From NCBI RefSeq assembly GCF_000315365.1, contig NZ_CAOS01000001.1, positions 125,456-189,455 of the forward strand: a stretch of DNA of 64,000 bases, in the 5' to 3' direction. Origin of the DNA: Desulforamulus hydrothermalis Lam5 = DSM 18033. Its GTDB lineage: Bacteria; Bacillota; Desulfotomaculia; Desulfotomaculales; Desulfotomaculaceae. Of this stretch, positions 43,540 through 51,179 are shown in pieces. Made by a program: the position numbers and the translations under genes. The notes under the pieces are model-generated. The model made no database searches. It worked only from the letters and a program-made list of their open reading frames with translations, and was not told the DNA's origin. Each line of letters opens with the position of its first letter. Position 1 is the stretch's first letter.

Positions 43540-43679
43540 AAAACTTAAATTATTTTATATGAAAATTAAAACTTTTCGATATAGAATGTTTTTTGTCAAA
43601 GCTTAGCAGGAAAAGCTTGTGAAATGTAGTATTTGTCTTATTAATGACTTTGTATTTTATGTGACATAGATTGGGGGTC

Positions 43680-43880
43680 ATGGCCATTTTTAAGCTGCAC
43701 GAACTGCTAAGTGAAAATGAAGACATGCTCATGTGTTTTTTGAATTATTTACAAATCAACAAAAAAATAACCGAAGAAGAAATTAACGCTTTCATGCAGC
43801 TTTATGAGGAGCAGAAAACCGTTTCTCAAAGTCAAAAGAGAAAATACCGCAGCCTAAAAGACCTACAATTTATCAAGTAA
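43680..43880 (+). CDS. Small helical protein, tandem paralogue 2
   Basis: Not recognised. A 66-aa protein: MAIFKLHELLSENEDMLMCF, then LNYLQINKKITEEEINAFMQ and a basic tail. It aligns with the preceding small protein over residues 5-45. ATG at 43680 with GGGGG just upstream; a longer in-frame start at 43671 would bury that site. A terminator follows. Confidence 0.55.
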   Translation: MAIFKLHELLSENEDMLMCFLNYLQINKKITEEEINAFMQLYEEQKTVSQSQKRKYRSLKDLQFIK

Positions 43881-43883
43881 TTT

Positions 43884-43912
43884 AAACACCGGTTTGACCT
43901 GGTGTTTTTTGT
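43884..43912 (+). terminator. Terminator of the small-protein gene
   Basis: AAACACC pairs with GGTGTTT, followed by TTTGTTTTT. Confidence 0.8.
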
Positions 43913-43988
43913 TTTTGGCTGAATTGATGTTTTAGATAAATTTTTTTATAATATTCTAAGGGGCTTATAATACAGAAAGGAGAGTTCT

Positions 43989-44876
43989 ATGGTCAGAAAA
44001 CAATGCTATAAGTTGTGTAAAAGGGTGTTTTTCCTAACTTTGGGCGCATTAATCACCGCTGTCGGACTTGAATTATTTATCATTCCTAATAAATTAGTTG
44101 ACGGCGGAATTATTGGAATTTCTATTATGGCCAGCTATTTGACCAAATTGCCGCTGGCAATTTTTATTGTCGGCTTAAACATACCTTTTTTAGTTCTGGG
44201 TTATCTTCACATAGGGAAAACTTTTGCCTTATCTACGCTTTACTCAGTATCGGCTTTGGCTTACTTTACCACTGTGCTGCATTCGTTTCCTGCCTTCACC
44301 AGGGACATCCTGTTAGGAACGGTTTTTGGCGGTATTGTGCTGGGGGTAGGGGTGGGCCTTATTTTACGTTATGGCGGCTCACTGGATGGTACGGAAATTA
44401 CTGCCCTTATTATCAGCCCGCGTTTTTGTTTTTCTGTGGGAGAAGTAGTGATGTTTTTTAATATTTTTATTTTAGGCAGCGCCGGTTTTGTGTACGGCTG
44501 GGAAAATGCCATGTATTCCCTCATTGCCTATTTTATTGCTTATAAAACCATTGATTTGGTATTAGAAGGTTTTGATGAATCCAAATCAGTGATGATTATT
44601 TCCGATCGCTCACATGAAATATCCGAAGCCATTTTGCACCGTTTGGGCCGGGGGGTTACCCATTTTTATGCCAAGGGCGGCTATACTCAAGAGGATAAAG
44701 AAGTACTGTATACTGTAGTTACACGGTTGGAAATAGCAAAATTAAGAAGTATTGTTTATGATTTTGATCCGGAGGCTTTTCTGGCCATTGAGGAGGTACA
44801 TGACGTACAAGGCGGCAGGTTTAAGAAGAAGGCCATTCACGGCAAACAAACCAATCCACAACAAGTTGCCCAGTGA
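43989..44876 (+). CDS. YitT-family membrane protein
   Basis: A 295-aa membrane protein with five or six hydrophobic segments in residues 12-195, then a cytoplasmic DUF2179-type domain (KSVMIISDRSHEISEAIL, VTHFYAKGGYTQEDKEVLYTVV). Family hallmarks are ALITAVGLELFIIPNKLVDGGIIGIS and YGGSLDGTEITALI. Transport role is unproven. ATG follows AAAGGAGAG. Confidence 0.9.
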   Translation: MVRKQCYKLCKRVFFLTLGALITAVGLELFIIPNKLVDGGIIGISIMASYLTKLPLAIFIVGLNIPFLVLGYLHIGKTFALSTLYSVSALAYFTTVLHSFPAFTRDILLGTVFGGIVLGVGVGLILRYGGSLDGTEITALIISPRFCFSVGEVVMFFNIFILGSAGFVYGWENAMYSLIAYFIAYKTIDLVLEGFDESKSVMIISDRSHEISEAILHRLGRGVTHFYAKGGYTQEDKEVLYTVVTRLEIAKLRSIVYDFDPEAFLAIEEVHDVQGGRFKKKAIHGKQTNPQQVAQ

Positions 44877-44890
44877 CCTAACAAGTAAAC

Positions 44891-44926
44891 GAAAGACCGT
44901 CAGTCCGCACCGGACTGACGGTCTTT
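44891..44926 (+). terminator. Bidirectional terminator between yitT-like gene and tRNA-Pro
   Basis: A perfect 16-bp stem, AAAGACCGTCAGTCCG with CGGACTGACGGTCTTT, serves both converging transcripts. Confidence 0.88.
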
Positions 44927-44931
44927 TCGTT

Positions 44932-45008
44932 TGGTCGGGGTGACACGATTTGAACGTGCGACCCCCTGCTCCCAAGGCAGGTGCGCTACCAAGCTGCGCC
45001 ACACCCCG
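44932..45008 (-). tRNA. tRNA-Pro(TGG)
   Basis: Minus strand: acceptor CGGGGTG/CACCCCG, anticodon arm CCTGC-CTTGGGA-GCAGG (anticodon TGG), T-arm with GTTCAAAT, encoded CCA at 44932-44934. Confidence 0.96.
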
Positions 45009-45031
45009 ATTTTGTTTTTCTGACAAATGCT

Positions 45032-45060
45032 ATTGTAACAAATTATGATGGCTTTGGCAA
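45032..45060 (-). promoter_or_regulatory. Promoter of tRNA-Pro
   Basis: Minus-strand TTGCCA (45055-45060) and TACAAT (45032-45037), 17 bp apart. Confidence 0.78.
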
Positions 45061-45075
45061 TAGTGAAATCAGAAT

Positions 45076-45154
45076 AAAAAAACAGTCCAGCCATATTGCT
45101 GGACGGGGAGAGATAGAACTCACCAAAGCGGAGTATTAATATTTTTGACCAAAA
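45076..45154 (-). ncRNA. Candidate small RNA gene
   Basis: On the minus strand a promoter (TTGACA at 45185-45190, TATATT at 45161-45166, 18 bp apart) is followed, about 50 nt past the predicted start, by an intrinsic terminator (GTCCAGC/GCTGGAC at 45084-45104 then TGTTTTTTT). No ORF with a ribosome binding site lies between. The stretch CTATCTCTCCCC just before the stem is C-rich and could pair with Shine-Dalgarno sequences. It is independent of tRNA-Pro, which has its own promoter. Confidence 0.5.
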
Positions 45155-45274
45155 AAAATTAATATATTCATTTAACGGGGAACTTGTCAAGAAAGATAGG
45201 AAAAAAATGGTCATAATGTGGACAAATTCTGATATACATTTTATTAAAATTGCCAGCCCGGAGGTGGGAAGGTT

Positions 45275-46438
45275 ATGTATGGCCAACGACTGTTATACTG
45301 TATTACCGTTTTTTTAATATTTTTTATTACTGCATCACCGGTTAGAGCTAATCCGGTGACCAACAATCCGGCAGTGCCGGAAAAACTTGACGCACCGAGG
45401 GTAACCAGTAAAATTTTTCTCATCATTGTGGATGGCCTGCAGGCGGCAACATTGCAAAAAACCTCTGCTCCCAATATCAACGGAATGGCCAATGCAGGGG
45501 TGAGAGCCGCCGAAGTGGTAACAGTGTTTCCCGATACCAGCCAGGCCACAGTGGCATCAATATTAACGGGAATGCTGCCGGAACAGCATAAGTTTATTAA
45601 ATCAGGAAGCCGTCCGGCAGGAAAAACTATTCAGGCCATCATGGAAGAAAAAAAAATAAATACAGCTTTTTTTGGTGTGTCTGATGAATTAAAGCCTTTA
45701 TTGGCCAGGGGTGGTTATCACTGCAGCGGTCCCTTTAACGGTAAAGATGAATTGGTTATCAATAACCTTTTACATGAATGGTCCCAGAGCCAAGCCTACT
45801 TAAACATTGTTGTATTGCCCGAACTTCACGGTATACTGGATAAATACGGGGCCGACAGCAATGAATATAAGACGGCGGTGACCAGAACAGATACTCACAT
45901 AGGCAGGTTGTTGAAAAAACTGCATGACGAAAACAGCTACGAAAACAGTATGATCATCATTACCGGCACCCTGGGGGCACCGCCTTTAATCATGAAGGGG
46001 CTGCCTTTTAAGGAGAGTGCCGTCATTCCTCCGGTAAGCCTTTGCGATATTGCTCCTACCATAGGGTATTTAAACGGTATCAAGTTAGAAAATATAGCAG
46101 GCTTAGTATTGTGGAACTCTTTTAAAGAGGTTGGCGGGCAGTCTGAGGAGTATTTGTTAAACGAAAGAATTAAGGACCTTAGTCTGGCCAATGCAAAACT
46201 GATGCAAGATATGAGCCGGCTGCAGCAAGAGAAACTGCTGGTAAAACAGCAGCAGGACATCGTAGCCAGGGAGAAAGAGGACATCCAGCGACAAATAGAA
46301 ATACGGGACGGCAAAATTAAAGCGCTGGAAAAGCGAATTAGTTTATACCATGCAATAGCTCTGGTGCTGCTGGCTTTGGCAGCTGGCGGATATGTGTTCT
46401 TATACAAAATATTGCGCAAAAGATTTTTAATGTTTTAG
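45275..46438 (+). CDS. Membrane-anchored alkaline-phosphatase-fold protein
   Basis: A 387-aa exported protein. A signal peptide ends near SPVRA (residue 25). Residues 45-285 show the alkaline phosphatase/phosphodiesterase fold: IFLIIVDGLQAATL with the metal-binding Asp, FPDTSQATVASILTGMLPEQH with the nucleophile region, and late metal-site-like TDTHIGRLL. Residues 290-350 form a coiled coil and 358-380 a membrane segment, so the domain is held on the outer face. Some usual metal ligands near the end are not obvious, so activity is uncertain. ATG follows GGAGGTGGGAAGG. Confidence 0.72.
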   Translation: MYGQRLLYCITVFLIFFITASPVRANPVTNNPAVPEKLDAPRVTSKIFLIIVDGLQAATLQKTSAPNINGMANAGVRAAEVVTVFPDTSQATVASILTGMLPEQHKFIKSGSRPAGKTIQAIMEEKKINTAFFGVSDELKPLLARGGYHCSGPFNGKDELVINNLLHEWSQSQAYLNIVVLPELHGILDKYGADSNEYKTAVTRTDTHIGRLLKKLHDENSYENSMIIITGTLGAPPLIMKGLPFKESAVIPPVSLCDIAPTIGYLNGIKLENIAGLVLWNSFKEVGGQSEEYLLNERIKDLSLANAKLMQDMSRLQQEKLLVKQQQDIVAREKEDIQRQIEIRDGKIKALEKRISLYHAIALVLLALAAGGYVFLYKILRKRFLMF

Positions 46439-46448
46439 TAAAAACTAA

Positions 46449-46478
46449 GAAGTGGCCTGTCGGCCACTTCTATTTTTC
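46449..46478 (+). terminator. Terminator shared by converging genes
   Basis: AGAAGTGGCC/GGCCACTTCT followed by ATTTTT. The stem overlaps the stop codon of the minus-strand gene. Confidence 0.8.
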
Positions 46479-47513
46479 GCCAAACTTAAATTGTAAGGCT
46501 ATGCTGTTGAGACGATCCAGGTAGCGCATAAGTTTTTTGCAGGCAGTTTTAATTTCTTTCAGGTATTCCTGCTGGTTTAGGGTGGCTTCAGCGGGCGAGT
46601 TGTCCGGTGAGGATGGTTCCGGCTCCCTCAGAGATTGCATAATTTTTCCGGCAGCCAGAACGGACTGCTCTGATCTGTTGTAAATTATCTGGGCAGTGTA
46701 GTTGATATCATGCACAGAGGTTTGGATTGATTGAAATAAAACGCTTAAATGCTGAGTCATGGTGTTAAAGGCGGCGGCCAGGCTGCCTAATTCATCTTGG
46801 TTAAATACCCGCACGTGGCCGGAAAAATCACCGGTTGCAACACGGTCTGTGGCCTCCGTTAACGCCTTGACAGGACGCTGCACCAGTCTGATGATAATAA
46901 GCCGGCTGATAATCAGCCCGGCCACAATAGCCAGGAGAGAAGTGTACAGTTGATTATAGGCCGTAGTTAGCAAATGGTTGCTGATATAACTTAAATCTGC
47001 TTCCATCCAGAAATAACCCACCGGAGCTTGCTGGCGGGGGGCAATGGGTGATACAAACACCATCGTCAGCGGACGGCCTTTAATATCTGTTTTATAATCA
47101 AGTAAATCCTTGTTTTGTGTTATGGCAGTTTTAACTACCTGGCCGGTAAGTTTGCTGTTTATTAAATTTTTATCTGTTGCCATAACCACCGTACCGGATA
47201 AATCCAAAACAGCCACTTTTTTCACAAAGGGGTCCCGCTCCAGGTGATCCATGATATTGCTTAAAAGGGCGGTGTTGTTGCCGCGCAAGTAGTCGGCAGC
47301 AAAGGCGCTGACGGTTCTGGCCGTTATCCAACCGCGGTTTTGTGCTTCTTCCAGCATAATCACCCGGTTGCGTAAATAAGAATTAATTCCTACACAAATC
47401 ATAAGAAAAATAATCAGCAAGGTAATGCCGAGACTTAGTTTAAACCCCAAGGAGAACCTGCCGGTTGTCTGGCGGGGCCGGTAATTCCTTAATCTGTTAA
47501 TCAATTTTAACAC
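46470..47513 (-). CDS. Membrane sensor-like protein with extracytoplasmic domain and HAMP, no output domain
   Basis: A 347-aa protein. Membrane segments lie at about residues 24-46 and 190-212, with an extracytoplasmic Cache-like domain between them (VLDLSGTVVMATDKNLINSKLTG, GYFWMEADLSYI). A HAMP domain follows (RPVKALTEATDRVATGDFSG..., DELGSLAAAFNTMT) and then about 90 residues of helix. There is no methyl-accepting hairpin, kinase or GGDEF domain, so how it signals is unclear. It is the last gene of the Tad locus; its start overlaps the DUF192 gene. Confidence 0.75.
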   Translation of the reverse strand: MLKLINRLRNYRPRQTTGRFSLGFKLSLGITLLIIFLMICVGINSYLRNRVIMLEEAQNRGWITARTVSAFAADYLRGNNTALLSNIMDHLERDPFVKKVAVLDLSGTVVMATDKNLINSKLTGQVVKTAITQNKDLLDYKTDIKGRPLTMVFVSPIAPRQQAPVGYFWMEADLSYISNHLLTTAYNQLYTSLLAIVAGLIISRLIIIRLVQRPVKALTEATDRVATGDFSGHVRVFNQDELGSLAAAFNTMTQHLSVLFQSIQTSVHDINYTAQIIYNRSEQSVLAAGKIMQSLREPEPSSPDNSPAEATLNQQEYLKEIKTACKKLMRYLDRLNSIALQFKFGEK

Positions 47514-47856
47514 CTCCGACTATGGCCAGTGTATCGCCATGTTCAATACAGCCGGCTTTAATACTGCCCAAGGGTAATTCCACTGCCACAACAGCCCTTG
47601 GGACATATGGGCTGAGGCGCCAAGGCACCATGTTTTCCTGCAGACGGACAACCGTTCCTTGCTTGTCCAGAAAGACCAGGTCTATGGCAAACTGCATAAA
47701 AAAGGTATGCACCGCAGAACAGGGATAAAGCACTAAAGCCTGGCCGGCGGGCAGGTGCTTGCGGCCCAGTAACCCTTTTAATCTCAGCCAAAAGGTATCG
47801 GCCAGATTAACCTGTTGTGCAATGATAGTGTTCTTAGTACAATTTACCAATTGCAT
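47497..47856 (-). CDS. DUF192 family protein
   Basis: A 119-aa DUF192 protein, family function unknown. Hallmarks are FWLRLKGLLGRKHLPAGQAL, HTFFMQFAIDLVFLDKQGTVV and AVVAVELPLGSIKAGCIEHGD. ATG at 47856 is set by AAGGAGAAAGTT; the longer frame would overlap tadC. DUF192 genes often accompany Tad/type II secretion genes. Confidence 0.85.
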   Translation of the reverse strand: MQLVNCTKNTIIAQQVNLADTFWLRLKGLLGRKHLPAGQALVLYPCSAVHTFFMQFAIDLVFLDKQGTVVRLQENMVPWRLSPYVPRAVVAVELPLGSIKAGCIEHGDTLAIVGGVKID

Positions 47857-47866
47857 AACTTTCTCC

Positions 47867-48799
47867 TTAATTGGCAAAGGCTTTCATGATTTGCAGTACG
47901 GCGGGTCCTAACAAAATAACAAAGATGGCCGGGAAAATAAACAGTACCATAGGAAATAACATTTTTATGGGAGCTTTCATGGCCATTTCTTCACTCCTCT
48001 GACGGCGCTTTTGCCGCATTTGCCGGGCCTGGGTGCGCAGAACATTGCCCATGCTGATACCCAGGGTATCAGCCAGAATAATTGAACCGCAAAAGCCCGA
48101 CAGGTCATCCACTGCTACCCGGTCGGCCATATCCCGCAGGGCTTCCCGGCGTGGTTTACCCATATGACATTCCTGCAGCATGATCGCAAATTCATCAGCC
48201 AGCACGCCCCGGGTCTTCTCAGCTACTTTCATTAAAGCTCCGTCAAATCCCAGGCCTGCTTCAACACTGACCGTTAATAAATCCAGTGCATCGGGCAATG
48301 CTTTTTCCACCTGGGTTTTCCGCTGTTTGATTCTGGCCTGCAGGTACAGGTCAGGACCCAGCCAGCCTACAAGAATCCCCACACCTGACAGAAAAACGGC
48401 CTGAGGCAGTGATTTGCTTGTTAACCCGGCCCAGGACCAGATTAAGAAACCAACCCCGAGGGCACCCAGGTATTTAATAACCATCCATTCCCGGGCATTA
48501 AGGTTACCCGGGCTGCCGGCCGCAACTGTTTTTTTTTGCAGTTCAACCTCCCGGGCAGCCGGCATGATGCGAGCCAGCAACCTGGCAATGCCGGCCAGGG
48601 CAGGGCGGATGGCTCTTTGATAGAGGGGTACACTTAATTCTAATTCCCTTACCGGCACCGGGGCGGGGGAACCTACTACTTGTTCGATGCGCTGGGCCAT
48701 TTGCAAACGCTGCCCAAAAAGAAATGTGTAAATTACCAGGGCGCCGAAGGAAACAGCAAAGAAAACCAGCCCTATGGAAATGTACAGCCAACTTTCCAT
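47867..48799 (-). CDS. tadC: Tad pilus assembly membrane protein TadC-like
   Basis: Inner-membrane platform protein (310 aa) of the type II secretion F (GspF) family. Four hydrophobic segments (about 5-27, 110-150, 275-305). The F-domain signature is ALPDALDLLTVSVEAGLGFDGALMKVAEKT. Works with TadB to anchor the Flp pilus machine. It follows tadB by 3 bp. Confidence 0.9.
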   Translation of the reverse strand: MESWLYISIGLVFFAVSFGALVIYTFLFGQRLQMAQRIEQVVGSPAPVPVRELELSVPLYQRAIRPALAGIARLLARIMPAAREVELQKKTVAAGSPGNLNAREWMVIKYLGALGVGFLIWSWAGLTSKSLPQAVFLSGVGILVGWLGPDLYLQARIKQRKTQVEKALPDALDLLTVSVEAGLGFDGALMKVAEKTRGVLADEFAIMLQECHMGKPRREALRDMADRVAVDDLSGFCGSIILADTLGISMGNVLRTQARQMRQKRRQRSEEMAMKAPIKMLFPMVLFIFPAIFVILLGPAVLQIMKAFAN

Positions 48800-48802
48800 T
48801 TT

Positions 48803-49774
48803 TTACACCTCGATATCTACAATCTTTTTAATCAGGAAAACGCCCATCAGTTCAGAAATAACGGCGGCAGCCACCAGAAGCAAACCAACCGGACTGGTGA
48901 ATAAGGTCATTAAATAAGTTGGGCTGATGACAAACATGACGGCCGTCAAGGCCAGCGGCAGCAGACCGATAACATACCCGGAAATTCTGCCCTGGGCGGT
49001 CAGAGTGCGTATTTGACCTTTAATACGTACCCGCTCCCGGATGGTTTCAGCAATATTATCCAGCACTTCGGCCAGGTTGCCGCCAACCTGGCGCTGGATT
49101 AAAACGGCTGTTACCAGCAAATCCAGATCATCGCTTTTTACCCGCTGGGTCATATTTTGCAAGGCTTCTTCTGCCGGCGTACCCAGGTTAATTTCTTTAA
49201 AGGTACGGCCAAACTCTTTGGATATAGGGTCCGGCAATTCTTTGCGCACCATATCCATAGCTTGTAAAAAACTAAAGCCGGACCGCAAGGAGTTTGACAT
49301 AATCACCAGGGCATCACCGATTTGTGAGTTAAATTTAAGCAACCTTTTGTGACGGGTCAGCCGGACTAAGAAAAACGGTATCAGCAGGCCAATCAGGGCA
49401 GCTATCAGGCCTAAAACCAGGTTTAGAGTTAACATCAAAAAGAATAAGCCGCTGCCCAAACCGGCCAGCAAAACCAGAACCACAAACTCTTCGCCACGCA
49501 GGGGAATATCTGCTTTAGTCAGTTCGCTTTCCATTCGTTTACTGATGGCCCGCTTGGCAAAAAGACGGCTTGCCCGTTCTAATAATTGCCGCCAGGCGGA
49601 AGCGCCGGTGTCCTCAAGATGGTTTCTGTTTAACCTCTGACGTAAGGATTGGGCGGTTAATTTTTTTATGCGCAGGTTTACTTCCCATCTGTCTCCGGCC
49701 AAAAGCTGGTGTATTCCCAGGATCATTAAGCTGCCGGCAATAAAAACAAGCATCGCAATTTTATCCAGGGACAT
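48803..49774 (-). CDS. tadB: Tad pilus assembly membrane protein TadB-like
   Basis: GspF-family platform protein (323 aa), paired with TadC. Signature FNSQIGDALVIMSNSLRSGFSFLQAMDMVRKELPDPISKEF followed by GNLAEVLDNIAETIRER. Membrane segments near the N-terminus, at 100-140 and 265-315. Confidence 0.9.
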   Translation of the reverse strand: MSLDKIAMLVFIAGSLMILGIHQLLAGDRWEVNLRIKKLTAQSLRQRLNRNHLEDTGASAWRQLLERASRLFAKRAISKRMESELTKADIPLRGEEFVVLVLLAGLGSGLFFLMLTLNLVLGLIAALIGLLIPFFLVRLTRHKRLLKFNSQIGDALVIMSNSLRSGFSFLQAMDMVRKELPDPISKEFGRTFKEINLGTPAEEALQNMTQRVKSDDLDLLVTAVLIQRQVGGNLAEVLDNIAETIRERVRIKGQIRTLTAQGRISGYVIGLLPLALTAVMFVISPTYLMTLFTSPVGLLLVAAAVISELMGVFLIKKIVDIEV

Positions 49775-49795
49775 AGCAGACTCCTCCTCTTATCG

Positions 49796-51169
49796 CTAGA
49801 AAACGGAAGGGCTGAAAATATCCGGGGGCAGTTTAAAACCGGCGGACTCCAGCCGGTGTATAAATTTAGGCCGGATACCGCTGCTTTGAAAGGTGCCTTT
49901 AACCCTGCCGTTTTCGTCTACGCCGGTTTGCCGGAAGGTAAATAGGTCTTGCAGCACAATAACCTCGCCTTCCATGCCTTGAACTTCCGTAATATGAGTA
50001 ATTTTACGGGTACCGTCTCGAAAACGGTTTTGCTGAATTATTAAGTCGATAGCGGAAGAAATTTGTTCCCGGATGGCTCGTACAGGAAGATCCATGCCGG
50101 CCATTAACACCATGGTTTCCAAGCGGGATAACATATCTCGCGGGGTGTTGGCATGGCCGGTGGTTAAGGAACCGTCATGGCCGGTGTTCATGGCTTGCAG
50201 CATATCCAAGGCTTCGCCGCTGCGCACTTCACCAACCACAATGCGTTCCGGCCGCATACGCAAACTGTTGCGTACCAGGTCTCGGATAGTGATGGCACCC
50301 TTGCCTTCAATGTTAGGCGGACGGCTTTCCAAGGTAATGACATGTTCCTGGCGTAATTGAAGTTCAGCCGCGTCTTCTATGGTGATAATTCTCTCATCCG
50401 CCGGGATAAAAGAGGAAAGTACGTTTAAGGTGGTGGTTTTACCACTGCCGGTACCGCCTGAAACTACAATGTTAAGCCGGGCTTTTACACAGGCCTCCAG
50501 GAACTGGGCCATTTGGGGTGTCAGGGTGCCAAATTTAATTAAATCTTCTACGGTATAAGGATCCCTGGCAAATTTACGTATGGTAACAGTAGGACCGTTT
50601 AAGGCCAGCGGCGGAATAATGGCATTGACTCGTGAGCCGTCGGGTAAACGGGCATCCACCATGGGCATGCTTTCATCAATCCGTCTTCCAATGGGGGCGA
50701 CAATTTTTTCAATGATGTGAAGAACATGGGCGCTGTCACGAAATTTAACGCCGGTTAAGATTAATTTGCCGTCCCTTTCTACATAAACCTGGTTAGGGCC
50801 GTTTACCATTACCTCTGAAATATTGGGGTCGTTAAGCAGCGGGGTGATGGGGCCAAAGCCAATTGTTTCATCAATAATTTCCGCCACTATAAGCTGCCGC
50901 TGGGTACGGGCCAGATTTTCATTTTCTTCATCCAGCAATTCATTAACCAGGCTTTCTATTTTTTGAGCTAATAAGTCAGGGTTTTCCTTAACGTCCTCCG
51001 GCAAATCTTTTAATTTGGCAATTACCTTTTTATGGAGGGTAAGGGTAAGTTCCTGGAACTGGCTTTTGTGATGCTGGCGCAGGTCGCGCCGGGTGTGGTT
51101 AAATTCAGGTTGCTCAACTTGTTCCTGCTGTAGAATTTTTTGTTTTTCCAGTCTTTGTAACAGTGACAT
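49796..51169 (-). CDS. cpaF: Tad pilus secretion ATPase CpaF/TadA
   Basis: Cytoplasmic hexameric ATPase (457 aa) that powers Flp pilin assembly. Walker A is VVSGGTGSGKTTTLNVLSSF; then IITIEDAAELQL, RMRPERIVVGEVRSGEALDMLQAMNTGHDGSLTTGHANT. ATG at 51169 is chosen because GGAG lies 7 bp before it and the longer frame would run into cpaE. Confidence 0.94.
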   Translation of the reverse strand: MSLLQRLEKQKILQQEQVEQPEFNHTRRDLRQHHKSQFQELTLTLHKKVIAKLKDLPEDVKENPDLLAQKIESLVNELLDEENENLARTQRQLIVAEIIDETIGFGPITPLLNDPNISEVMVNGPNQVYVERDGKLILTGVKFRDSAHVLHIIEKIVAPIGRRIDESMPMVDARLPDGSRVNAIIPPLALNGPTVTIRKFARDPYTVEDLIKFGTLTPQMAQFLEACVKARLNIVVSGGTGSGKTTTLNVLSSFIPADERIITIEDAAELQLRQEHVITLESRPPNIEGKGAITIRDLVRNSLRMRPERIVVGEVRSGEALDMLQAMNTGHDGSLTTGHANTPRDMLSRLETMVLMAGMDLPVRAIREQISSAIDLIIQQNRFRDGTRKITHITEVQGMEGEVIVLQDLFTFRQTGVDENGRVKGTFQSSGIRPKFIHRLESAGFKLPPDIFSPSVF

Positions 51170-51179
51170 GTGATCACTC

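Noticed and set aside
44900-45286. 128-codon minus-strand ORF over tRNA-Pro and the small RNA region
   Set aside because: It reads through a tRNA gene and two promoters and has no credible ribosome binding site.
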